A stretch of DNA of 64,000 nt from Psychroflexus longus (GTDB lineage Bacteria; Bacteroidota; Bacteroidia; Flavobacteriales; Flavobacteriaceae). Where the stretch lies: positions 1-64,000 of the forward strand of contig NZ_JAIQZE010000005.1 of assembly GCF_020164595.1 (NCBI RefSeq), in the 5' to 3' direction. The translations under genes and the position numbers were made by a program. The notes under the pieces were generated by a model. It was not told where the DNA came from and did no database searches. It saw only the letters and a program-made list of their open reading frames with translations. Each line of letters begins with the position of its first letter. Within the stretch, counting starts at the first letter, position 1. This document shows, piece after piece, positions 54,811-62,804 of this stretch.

Positions 54811-55397
54811 TGGCAGAGTTTAAACAGAATGCCGGACCTAATTCTGAACAGTACGCTTCAGAAGGTACAATGTATATTAAAAAGGGAATTCATTTTCACT
54901 ATGAAAAACCCGTGGATGAAAAATATATCCAGTATCTAAAACTGGTAGAAGAATTTGAAGAAGAAGTTGAAAATGGGGATTCCAACATTGGAGATTTTAT
55001 TGATAAATTATTATACTATACTAATCGCTCGTATGATGATAAATTAGATTTAAAAGAAAAGCTAAAATTAGGTGGTTATAATGAATCCTATTACAAAAAA
55101 GCAAATGCACTAAAAGAAAAATACGCCATGAATTTTTCGGTTGATGAACTATCAATTTCTGCCCAAAAAATTCATGCTTATATTCTTGCAGAGGTTTCCT
55201 ATAGATTCTTCTTACATATTAATCCATTTATAGAGGAAAATTATTCCAAAGTAGATATTTCAGAATTGATTAATATAAAAGTTGTTGAACCTATTGAGGC
55301 AATTTTATCTCAAAAAAATGTTTTAAATATTTATAAAGAAGATATTATGTGCATGATTTACTTTCTTACAGGAAATTGTCATATAAATTGGAATTAA
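54810..55397 (+). CDS. ABC-three-component system, C-terminal-domain-type protein
   Basis: 195 residues. It opens with the shared motif FKQNAGPNSEQYASEGTMYI (4-23), then the all-helical domain I associate with ABC-3C third components: KLVEEFEEEVENG, a KLDLKEKLKLGGYNESYYKKANALKEKY segment, SISAQKIHAYILAEVSYRFFLHINPFIEE, and a C-terminal helix pair. Coupled to the upstream gene by one-base overlap, and one base from the next gene. Usually an effector domain is fused in front of this domain; here only the short motif precedes it. Confidence 0.65.
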   Translation: MAEFKQNAGPNSEQYASEGTMYIKKGIHFHYEKPVDEKYIQYLKLVEEFEEEVENGDSNIGDFIDKLLYYTNRSYDDKLDLKEKLKLGGYNESYYKKANALKEKYAMNFSVDELSISAQKIHAYILAEVSYRFFLHINPFIEENYSKVDISELINIKVVEPIEAILSQKNVLNIYKEDIMCMIYFLTGNCHINWN

Positions 55398-55398
55398 T

Positions 55399-55878
55399 AT
55401 GATATTGTACCATCCTCTAACAGATGCATATCATAATCTTTATAGAAATTTATCTATACTTCAATCTTTTGAAAAATCTTCGATTGAATCCGACAGACTA
55501 CTTATATATAATTATTTCTTTTTATTCCCACAAGAATTAAGAAGAACAACCCTCCCTAAAGAATTTAGCAGTTATAAAAAAATTAAGTTTCAAAATAAAT
55601 TTAATTCTATAAAGAATTATCAAACGGTAATAGGCAGGTTAAGAACGGTTCAAGAAATAACAATTCAAAGTTTAATTGGTTATAGATTTGTCGATCAGAA
55701 AATTTACTTAAATGAGAATAAGATCTCTCTTAATGATTTAGCGTTTGAAAAAAAAATGCACTTAGATGAAGTTCATAAAAATGTAATTACCCTTTATAAA
55801 GAATATTTTCAATTTTTAAACCTTCGAGAATTGAAGGAAAGAACTAAAATTTTAGAATATAGATATGAGCAACCTTAG
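55399..55878 (+). CDS. ABC-three-component system, middle component
   Basis: 159 residues starting MILYHPLTDAYHNLYRNL, as in middle components of ABC-3C systems (short, helical, with a winged-helix-like middle: QELRRTTLPKEFSSYKKIKF... TVIGRLRTVQEITIQSLIGYRF). It probably bridges the ATPase to the effector-bearing component. Overlaps the ATPase gene by 14 bp. Confidence 0.65.
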   Translation: MILYHPLTDAYHNLYRNLSILQSFEKSSIESDRLLIYNYFFLFPQELRRTTLPKEFSSYKKIKFQNKFNSIKNYQTVIGRLRTVQEITIQSLIGYRFVDQKIYLNENKISLNDLAFEKKMHLDEVHKNVITLYKEYFQFLNLRELKERTKILEYRYEQP

Positions 55879-57787
55879 ATTGAATGAACTGATTGTAGTT
55901 CAGGGTGACAAATATGTCTATCACGAAAAATTTGATCATAAAGTCAATATTATTCGTGGGGATAATAGTACTGGAAAATCATCTATTGCAAATTTTATAT
56001 TTTTCATTCTTGGAGGCGAATTCACTGAATTTTTACCAGAAGCGAAAAGATGTGATTACGTCCTAGCAGAGTTATTAATTAATGATACTCCTATAACTGT
56101 AAGAAGGAATATAGATAAAAATGACAAATACCATGTCATGACTAAAAGACCAATGTATATTAACATTGCTCCTCTGGAACAAGCAATCCAATCACAAATA
56201 GAAGGATGGAAGATATATCAATATTCTCAGACAGATAGACAAGAGTCATTTAGTCAAAAATTATTTCAACTTTTTAATTTCCCGGATATTTCCTCAGAAA
56301 ACCAGGAGACCATCACTATGAATCAAATTTTACGTTTAATCTATATTGATCAACTTAGTAATCTTAGTGATTTAATGCGAAATGAAGATTTCGATTCTCC
56401 GTCTGTACGAGATGCTGTCGGAAATTTATTATTGGGCACATATAGCGATGAAAAACTCAAATTCGAACGCCAGTTAAAAGAGGTTAAAAAAGAGTATGAT
56501 AAAATTTCATCCCAAACTACTGCAATGAAAGAAGTTTTTAAGGAATCTTCTTTCGAATATAATACCGCTATAATTGAAGATGAAATTCAGAAATTGGAAC
56601 AGCAATTAAAGAAAGTAAATACCTCAATTACTAATCCAGAAGATATATTAAAAAACGCAAAGTCTTCAGTAACAAAAAAAGAATTAGATAGTAATCGCCA
56701 TAAACTAATTCAAATAAAAACTAAATATCAAGATCTAAATGAAGAATTAAAAAATACGAATTTAGCGTACATTGATGGTAAAGAATTTATTAAAGTCATT
56801 GAGGACAAAATTACAGACATTGATATTTCAATAAAAACTAGAAAAGCCTTCGGAGCTTTAGAATTAAAGCATTGTCCCGCTTGCTTTGAAAAATTAGAAA
56901 AAGCAAATGAGCATCAATGTTCTTTATGCAAACAAGATATATCGGATGAAGTGAATCTTTCGAGATTCTCAAGAATGAAGTTGGAATTGGAAATGCAATT
57001 GAAGGAATCAAAAAATCTATTGCAGGAAAGGGTGATCAGAATAAAAAAATTAAAACAATCAATTAGAGAGACTAGTAGAACGTTAAACTCTGCTCAAAAG
57101 GACTACGATCTTTTAACGAAAAAGACTGGTAATACAGCTTCCAATGTATTAGAGCAAATATTTGAAAAGAAAGGAAGTTTAAAATTTGAAATCCAATATT
57201 TACAAAAACAGTTGGACTTAATCTCCTCATATGAAGAATATAGAATTAGGGCAGAGCAATTAAAGTCGCAACAAGAAAGATTAAAAAATCAAATTGAAGA
57301 TTTAAACTTTAGCCAAAGGAAAAAATCCATTGAAGCATATAATAAAATCAATTATTATGCATTAAAATTAGTTCACTCTGATGGTGATTATGAGGAAAAA
57401 TTCGAAGAAGGAAAAAAGACATCTATAAGCTTTAGAGAAAACAAATATTATTTAGATAATCGAAATAGATTCTCTGCAAGTTCTATGGTTGTATTAAAAA
57501 ATTGTATCCGGTTTGCCATATTTTTTGCCTCAGTAGAATTAGATTTTTTTCGATTTCCAAAATTTATTCTCTGTGATAATATAGAAGATAAAGGAATGGT
57601 TGATGAAAGAAGTAAAAACTTTCAAAACAAAGTAGTTGAGATCGCTAATTCAGATGCTTTAAAAAATAAAAACTACCAAATAATTTTTACTACATCGAAG
57701 ATTTCAGAAAAATTAGATATTCCTGAATACACTGTTGGACAATCCTATACTCCAAACAATAAGAGTCTTAAACTTGATAGTATATAA
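55865..57787 (+). CDS. ABC-three-component system, Rad50/RecF-like ATPase with CxxC pair
   Basis: 640 residues. Walker A GDNSTGKSS (32-40), a Q-loop region, long coiled coil (about 195-330 and 365-500) interrupted by a zinc-binding tip C337-x2-C340...C352-x2-C355, a signature-like FSASSMVVLKN (about 535) and Walker B FPKFILCDNIEDKG (about 560-573), then an H-loop region IIFTTSK. This is the SMC/Rad50-like ATPase expected in ABC-3C conflict systems. Such ATPases are thought to sense foreign nucleoprotein and release the effector. Visibly more AT-rich than rnr upstream, in keeping with transfer. Confidence 0.82.
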   Translation: MSNLRLNELIVVQGDKYVYHEKFDHKVNIIRGDNSTGKSSIANFIFFILGGEFTEFLPEAKRCDYVLAELLINDTPITVRRNIDKNDKYHVMTKRPMYINIAPLEQAIQSQIEGWKIYQYSQTDRQESFSQKLFQLFNFPDISSENQETITMNQILRLIYIDQLSNLSDLMRNEDFDSPSVRDAVGNLLLGTYSDEKLKFERQLKEVKKEYDKISSQTTAMKEVFKESSFEYNTAIIEDEIQKLEQQLKKVNTSITNPEDILKNAKSSVTKKELDSNRHKLIQIKTKYQDLNEELKNTNLAYIDGKEFIKVIEDKITDIDISIKTRKAFGALELKHCPACFEKLEKANEHQCSLCKQDISDEVNLSRFSRMKLELEMQLKESKNLLQERVIRIKKLKQSIRETSRTLNSAQKDYDLLTKKTGNTASNVLEQIFEKKGSLKFEIQYLQKQLDLISSYEEYRIRAEQLKSQQERLKNQIEDLNFSQRKKSIEAYNKINYYALKLVHSDGDYEEKFEEGKKTSISFRENKYYLDNRNRFSASSMVVLKNCIRFAIFFASVELDFFRFPKFILCDNIEDKGMVDERSKNFQNKVVEIANSDALKNKNYQIIFTTSKISEKLDIPEYTVGQSYTPNNKSLKLDSI

Positions 57788-57972
57788 TTTAAAAAAAGTT
57801 GCACTTACAATAACGATTCATCACAAATAAAAGGGTTTTATCAAAAAAATATAATTTTAGAAATCAGGAAAGACAATGGTTAAGTTGGGAAGTTTTCTTC
57901 TCTACTCCCATATTTTTTGATAAGCCTAAGCATTATGTATGTTGCAGCATCATTTAATCAACCACAACGCCT
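57788..57972. other. Gap after the ABC-3C operon with an inverted repeat
   Basis: TTATCAAAAAAATAT (57838-57852) and ATATTTTTTGATAA (57910-57923) are inverted copies differing by one A. Their role is unclear: they might mark the edge of an inserted segment or be a long-range hairpin. No gene is seen. Confidence 0.3.
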
Positions 57973-58241
57973 ATGCTCAATGACCTATAGGTTCAGGACT
58001 TCCCAGAATTAGAAAGTCAGAGATTAGTTCTAAGGCAATTAAACTTGTCAGACGCTGAATAGGTCCAGGTTATTCGTTCTGATGAACGTGTGATGGTTTA
58101 TATGAATCAGGAAAGACATCAAAGCCTTCAACAGTCTTAAGAGTTTATTTTCGAGAGAACTATTTTTATAACGGAGCGTATTTGGATAGTGAAATTCATT
58201 CGTTACTTCAATTTGATTTTATAAGTGACTTAAAAAAATAA
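57973..58241 (+). pseudogene. GNAT (RimJ-like) acetyltransferase remnant with internal deletion
   Basis: The frame from ATG 57973 reads MLNDL*VQDFPELESQRLVLRQLNLSDAE*VQVIRSDERVMVYMNQ up to a third stop. It matches the N terminus of RimJ/RimL-type acetyltransferases. From 58149 a second frame gives FRENYFYNGAYLDSEIHSLLQFDF, the usual C terminus of the same family. The central part (roughly 100 residues with the acetyl-CoA site) is missing. Clearly dead. Confidence 0.75.
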
Positions 58242-58334
58242 AGCAAAGATGAGCTAATATAGTAATCTGATAAAGTTAGTTTTCTACTCTGCAAACTTAA
58301 GTTAGCTGAAACCGGTCAACATTAAAGTAAGCCT

Positions 58335-58433
58335 ATGCACATTAGAGTAAAACTTTTTTTAACAATTACGTGTTTGCTTATTGGCACGTTAGGCTTTAGA
58401 CAGGCCAAGGATTCAAAAAACAAGGATATATAA
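58335..58433 (+). pseudogene. Orphan signal-peptide fragment
   Basis: ATG 58335 to TAA 58431-58433; 32 residues: MHIRVKLFLTITCLLIGTLGF followed by a short charged end. It looks like the severed signal peptide of a lost exported protein. It could instead be a small peptide gene; no support beyond the hydrophobic head. Confidence 0.3.
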
Positions 58434-58465
58434 AATGCTTAAAACCATTTTAATTTTTTAATTCA

Positions 58466-58550
58466 TTTCATAGCCCACGATTTAAATCGTGGGCTATGAA
58501 AAAGGATATTATTAATTTTAAAACACATAACCCACGGTTTCAACCCTGGG
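58466..58550. repeat. REP-like palindrome pair
   Basis: 58466-58483 and 58484-58501 are exact reverse complements (36 bp in all; core GCCCACGATTTAAATCGTGG). A related, weaker hairpin, CCCACGGTTTCAACCCTGGG, follows at 58531-58550. These CCCACG..CGTGGG units resemble the REP sequences mobilised by RAYT transposases in Bacteroidota. They also could stop transcription before the acetyltransferase gene. No RAYT gene is in view. Confidence 0.6.
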
Positions 58551-58565
58551 ATAAAAATATAAACA

Positions 58566-59069
58566 ATGCACCTCACCTTCACACCCATAACAAAAAAAGA
58601 CCAGGAAGAAGTCATTTCCATGTTTCAAGCCGCAGCAAGGAAAATTAATAAGTTGAATATTGATCACTGGCAGTATTGGAAAAATCCACCTTCAGCAAAA
58701 CTGAAATGGGTAAAAGACGGTATCGACAATAAAGAATATTATTTTATCGAAAATGCCGACCAGCAAGTGATAGGCATGGTGAGGATTTTAGAAGAAGATC
58801 TGATGTATTGGGGTGAACAAGTTGAAAAGGCAAAATACGTTCATTCATTGGTCGTCAAAGAAGAATTCAATGGTCAAGGACTTGGAAAGGAAATCCTTCA
58901 GCAGATTGCCCAACAGGCTAAAGCAGAAGACTGCAAATACCTGCGCTTGGACGCAGATTCCAAAAACCCTAAGCTTTGCTCTTACTATGAAAAGCAAGGC
59001 TTTCAAAAAGTAGGAACAAAAGAATTACCTATTTCAGTGTATAACCTTTACCAGAAGGAATTGATCTGA
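58566..59069 (+). CDS. GNAT N-acetyltransferase
   Basis: 167 residues. Acetyl-CoA site SLVVKEEFNGQGLGKEILQQI (about 94-114) and KYLRLDADSKNPKLCSYYEKQGFQKVG, both classic GNAT motifs. Substrate unknown. Intact, unlike the acetyltransferase remnant 300 bp upstream, to which it is not closely similar. Confidence 0.88.
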   Translation: MHLTFTPITKKDQEEVISMFQAAARKINKLNIDHWQYWKNPPSAKLKWVKDGIDNKEYYFIENADQQVIGMVRILEEDLMYWGEQVEKAKYVHSLVVKEEFNGQGLGKEILQQIAQQAKAEDCKYLRLDADSKNPKLCSYYEKQGFQKVGTKELPISVYNLYQKELI

Positions 59070-59174
59070 TTAAACTTACCTGGTCACAATCTGTAAAAAC
59101 GATAATATTAGCACTAACAGGGTGTTGCTGATTTTTTTAGTACATTGAAATTTTAAATCTTAATTAAAATTTTT

Positions 59175-60329
59175 TTGAAAACAATTTATCTAATAATCCT
59201 CTTTTTGTTAGTTCATTTATTTGGTCTATCACAAGAAAAGGATAGCCTTAACTCACCTCTTATTTCAGTCAAAGATTCTAAGATATTCGAAAGCATCAAC
59301 ATTGGTTTCGATATACGTACCGAGTTCCAGGCTTACAGGTTTAGCGGAGGAGATCAATTTCCTAACGGTGTTCAGTTTGAAAATGGATTCACAGCCCTCA
59401 ACATTTCCGGGAAATTGCATGAAAAAGTAGATTTCAATTTCAGAAATCGATTCAATAGCAGCTCCGAAGTTCAATCTTTGGACCGTCTAAGCAATGATAT
59501 TCAGCTCGCCTACATCAAAGTGGAGGCTTCAGAAAAACTTAATTTTTATGTTGGAAAAATGTTTGCGTTTTATGGAGGCTACGAGTTCGAGTATAGTCCG
59601 TTATACATTCTTGAATATAATGATATCTATAGTAATGCTCTGGCATTTGTAACGGGTGCTGGACTATCTTACCAAGCTTTTGAAAATCATCAATTTCGGT
59701 TTCAGGTCTTGAACTCCCGGACCCTACTTTACGAAGATCTGTACGGAGATGTGATAGCAGAAGACATTGAAGAACCCATTTGGCCTGTCAATGTTGTAGC
59801 AAACTGGCGTGGAAGTTTTTTTGATGGCAAACTTGAAACTCACTACAGCGCAAGTCGAAGTAATGAAGTCAAAAATCAGGGAACCTATTTTTTCACACTT
59901 GGTCATAAATACCAGAATAACAACTTCAAGCTGATGTACGATTTCCAGTACAGTTATGAAGAAATAGATACTAAGCGCATCATCAATAACTTACTTGCCG
60001 AAAATGAGATAGCAGAAAATGTGTTGTACATAGAAAATTGGCTTAGAGCAGAATACCAGCTAAGTCCAAAATTTAAAGGCTTATTAACGCTTATGACCAG
60101 CACAGCATACAACAATTACACAACTAGCAGAGATCACGTAAGAACCAGTTTTGGCGCAATTCCTACGATAGCTTACAGTCCATTTAAGGACTTGGACCTT
60201 CAATTTTTTATAGCCTATGTCGGTCGATATTACGATTATTCAAATTATGCCAAAACCAATTTTAACGTGAGTAGTTACAATAAAAATGAAATAAAAATTG
60301 GCATCATTGCTCCACTAAATTTATTGTAA
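59175..60329 (+). CDS. Outer-membrane porin-like beta-barrel protein
   Basis: 384 residues from a TTG at 59175 that begins a good signal peptide (MKTIYLIILFLLVHLFGLSQ); there is no suitable ATG. The mature part is a run of amphipathic beta strands with aromatic ends (FNFRNRFNSSSEVQ, LNFYVGKMFAFYGGYEFEYSP, FKLMYDFQYSYEE), resembling phosphate-selective porin O/P or related barrels. Ends NEIKIGIIAPLNLL. Ligand unknown. Confidence 0.7.
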   Translation: MKTIYLIILFLLVHLFGLSQEKDSLNSPLISVKDSKIFESINIGFDIRTEFQAYRFSGGDQFPNGVQFENGFTALNISGKLHEKVDFNFRNRFNSSSEVQSLDRLSNDIQLAYIKVEASEKLNFYVGKMFAFYGGYEFEYSPLYILEYNDIYSNALAFVTGAGLSYQAFENHQFRFQVLNSRTLLYEDLYGDVIAEDIEEPIWPVNVVANWRGSFFDGKLETHYSASRSNEVKNQGTYFFTLGHKYQNNNFKLMYDFQYSYEEIDTKRIINNLLAENEIAENVLYIENWLRAEYQLSPKFKGLLTLMTSTAYNNYTTSRDHVRTSFGAIPTIAYSPFKDLDLQFFIAYVGRYYDYSNYAKTNFNVSSYNKNEIKIGIIAPLNLL

Positions 60330-60364
60330 ATCAAAAGAAAAGCAACACAATTTATAAAATGGTT

Positions 60365-60460
60365 TATTCTGAATTAGCCTTCGTTAACTTAGAAGCTTTG
60401 TGATACATTTCTTAAGGCTGTGTACTGCCTTTAAATTTTCGAAGCGACAGAGATGATTAT
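60365..60460 (+). repeat. Dispersed repeat family, copy 2
   Basis: TTCTGAATTAGCC (from 60367) and GATACATTTCTTAA (60402-60415) at the 35-bp spacing seen in the copies at 53341 and 62152. It lies in the 260-bp gap after the porin-like gene; the rest of the gap shows nothing else. Confidence 0.55.
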
Positions 60461-60590
60461 ATTGAAGTAGATTTGATGTTGAGACGATCAGCTTAAACTT
60501 ATATAGGTTTTAATTTTTACTTAATAATAGATCAGTTTTCAATTCTCAATACAGTAATCTCTTATTTTCGATCTAAGAAAAAATAGGATT

Positions 60591-60767
60591 ATGGCTAAAC
60601 GCACTTCAGTTAACGATGTCAAAGAAATCGAAGATTTAGACAATCTGGATAAAATCGTCAAAGACAAACGCAAGCACAAGCGCGCCGGAGAAAAGAAAGA
60701 ACGCCGCAACCGCCATTACGTCAAACTGCTCATCAAACAGCAAATCACCCATCAGGAAGAGGAATGA
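60591..60767 (+). CDS. Small basic protein, unknown
   Basis: ATG 60591 to TGA 60765-60767; 58 residues. MAKRTSVNDVKEIEDLDNLDK, then a very basic helix (KDKRKHKRAGEKKERRNRHYVK) and an acidic end HQEEE. The DNA is richer in GC than its surroundings and the frame is clean, which supports a coding role. It could bind nucleic acid or ribosomes; no family recognised. Confidence 0.6.
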   Translation: MAKRTSVNDVKEIEDLDNLDKIVKDKRKHKRAGEKKERRNRHYVKLLIKQQITHQEEE

Positions 60768-60888
60768 GTATTTTAAAACACTTTTTTTTAATTGAGTTGT
60801 CTTAGCTCTATGAGCGGAGCGATTTATTCTTTATGTTCTCTTTTCTAAAACCGAAGCGCTCTACCTTCTAAAAGCGTAGCGTCCTAAC

Positions 60889-61338
60889 CTAAACAATCTC
60901 CTCAATCACAAAAGAATTCCCATTAAACGTGACCTCATCTTTTATGATTTTCCCCATCAGCAATTGACCAATCGGTGTGCTTGGCGAAATAGTGTAAAAG
61001 GTTTCATTTTCCACTTCTATTGCACCCAGACTTACGGCAATAAAATAATTGGCTTTGGAAGTAAAGACCACACTTCCCAAACTCACATGCGAAGGCGTTT
61101 TGTCGACATTGAGTTGAGATAGCGTTGTTCGTAATTTATTGATTTCAGCCAGTTGGTGTCCGGCTTTTTCCCGTTCCAGCTGAAGCATCGCCCTGCCGGT
61201 TTCATGCTTATCGCCAGCACTGCTTTTGGTCTCCGAAAGCAGACTGTTCTGGATATCGGCGATATGATTCTGAATACTCGACCACCGTTTATCTACAAGT
61301 TTTACACACTGCTGATGTAAGTCTTTTTTGAGGCTCAT
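60889..61338 (-). CDS. GreA/GreB-like transcription elongation factor
   Basis: 149 residues: an N-terminal coiled coil (about 1-75, with HETGRAMLQLEREKAGHQLAEINKLR) and a C-terminal FKBP-like GreA/GreB domain (VSLGSVVFTSKANYFIAVSLGAIEV...TISPSTPIGQLLMGKIIKDEV). The coiled coil is atypical, so it could be a Gre-like inhibitor rather than a cleavage factor. Homologues sometimes carry unrelated enzyme names in databases, which the sequence does not support. Single gene. Confidence 0.8.
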   Translation of the reverse strand: MSLKKDLHQQCVKLVDKRWSSIQNHIADIQNSLLSETKSSAGDKHETGRAMLQLEREKAGHQLAEINKLRTTLSQLNVDKTPSHVSLGSVVFTSKANYFIAVSLGAIEVENETFYTISPSTPIGQLLMGKIIKDEVTFNGNSFVIEEIV

Positions 61339-61581
61339 GATTAGGTTTTAGCTTTATGCAAGAAGAGTATAAATATAAGCTAGTCTTTAGAACATTGGAA
61401 TTAAGTTGTAAGAAGAAATAATATAAATCTTCATTGCAGTTAAAGTGAGTCATGCTTCAAATTTTAAACGGATGTAGTTGGGGCTTTTTAACATTATTTC
61501 ATTTTTTAAAAATTTATAATTAAATTAAAGACTCATTAAAACACAAAAAACCATGAAAAATTACTAACTAAAAACGTATTT

Positions 61582-62073
61582 ATGTTCTCCTGGAGTCTAA
61601 TGGCTTTTCTTGTTATCGCCTGTAACAGCAATCCCGTAGACAGCGAAGAGTATAAGGCAATGGTGACAGAACATGAGGAAATGAAGGGAACGCATGAGTT
61701 CATGAAGGAAACCTATGAAAAAATGGATGACTTGCGTGAAGAAATGAAAGAGGAGTCCGACCAATTATCAGATAGGCCAGAGATGGATAGCCTCCATTCA
61801 GCCATGCGTGAAAAACATATAAATATCCAGGAGGAGCATTATCAGATCATCCAAACTCATGAAGGTCTGCTTCAGAAGCATGAAGAAATGATAGAGAAAC
61901 ATGCCAGTGGAGATGTGGATAGCGAAACCTTAGAATTTGAAGTTGAGACCATGAAAAAAGAACATGAACAAATGAATAAGGACCAAGAAAAAATGAAAGA
62001 AGAACATGAAATGTTACGAAATGAACATGACCAGATGATGGAGATGCATTCTTCAGCTATGGAAGAAATGTAA
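61582..62073 (+). CDS. Helical His/Glu/Met-rich lipoprotein, start region frameshifted
   Basis: 163 residues from the ATG at 61582. A lipoprotein signal (SLMAFLVIACNSNP, Cys about 14) precedes an almost wholly helical, charged body rich in repeated E-H-E-x-M units (EEHYQIIQTHEGLLQKHEEMIEKH), suggestive of metal binding. An upstream ATG at 61553 reads MKNY* but would run into this frame as MKKLLTKNVFMFSWS if one more A were present in its A-run. The natural start may therefore be 61553, with a 1-base loss. Confidence 0.65.
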   Translation: MFSWSLMAFLVIACNSNPVDSEEYKAMVTEHEEMKGTHEFMKETYEKMDDLREEMKEESDQLSDRPEMDSLHSAMREKHINIQEEHYQIIQTHEGLLQKHEEMIEKHASGDVDSETLEFEVETMKKEHEQMNKDQEKMKEEHEMLRNEHDQMMEMHSSAMEEM

Positions 62074-62095
62074 ATACTCCTTAGAATCGATTTAT

Positions 62096-62125
62096 AAAAA
62101 GGCATGTTGACGCATGCCTTTTTTA
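62096..62125 (+). terminator. Terminator of the His-rich lipoprotein gene
   Basis: AAAAAGGCATG and CATGCCTTTTT pair around TTGACG, followed by T's, 25 bp after the stop. Confidence 0.85.
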
Positions 62126-62149
62126 GTTTACAGGATTTTAAAAATTATT

Positions 62150-62245
62150 TATTCTGAATTTGCCACTGCTCAATTTAAACCTCCTCGATACATTGCTTAA
62201 AGCTTTATAGTTGGCCTGAACCACCAAAACGATAGAGATACATAG
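62150..62245 (+). repeat. Dispersed repeat family, copy 3
   Basis: TTCTGAATTTGCC (from 62152) and GATACATTGCTTAA (62187-62200), again 35 bp apart. The following 550 bp up to the XRE gene are AT-rich and show no gene; a TACATTTA at 62774-62781 may be the -7 element of the next gene. Confidence 0.55.
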
Positions 62246-62804
62246 GTAGAAGTAGAATAAAGCTGTGATGAGCAGTTTAAAAGAATTTGAATAATATTTT
62301 GAACTCTTTCTATTCAAAAGTTTATGGTATAGCTTTTAATCAATTAAATAGCTAACTAAAATTATATTTAAAGACTCTACCAAATTATTGAGAGCATCGA
62401 TTTTAAATGATTAATAAATAATTTGAATTCTCTGTTTAAATAAGAATTATTGTAGTTTTATAGAAACTTAACCCTAAAATTTTGACGCATTATTTAGCTA
62501 TTATTTTTAATTTCTAAATAAAACTCATCACTAACCAAAATCTAAACCATAACCTATTAAGAAACTAAAGAAAATTTTGGGAGACCATTTTACTGAAGAT
62601 TCAATAAGCCTAAAAAATTGCAACAAGTTTAAGAAAATTCGAATCTTAGCTTAAGTTCATAATTAAAGTACACATTATGATAAAATTGATTAATCAAAAA
62701 ACGACAAACAGTGACAAACTAAATGCCGTATAAAAGTCGATCAAAAGGCGTTATCAATTTTAAGCTAGCTGATTACATTTAGAGTTAACTTTAAAGCTTT
62801 TAAA

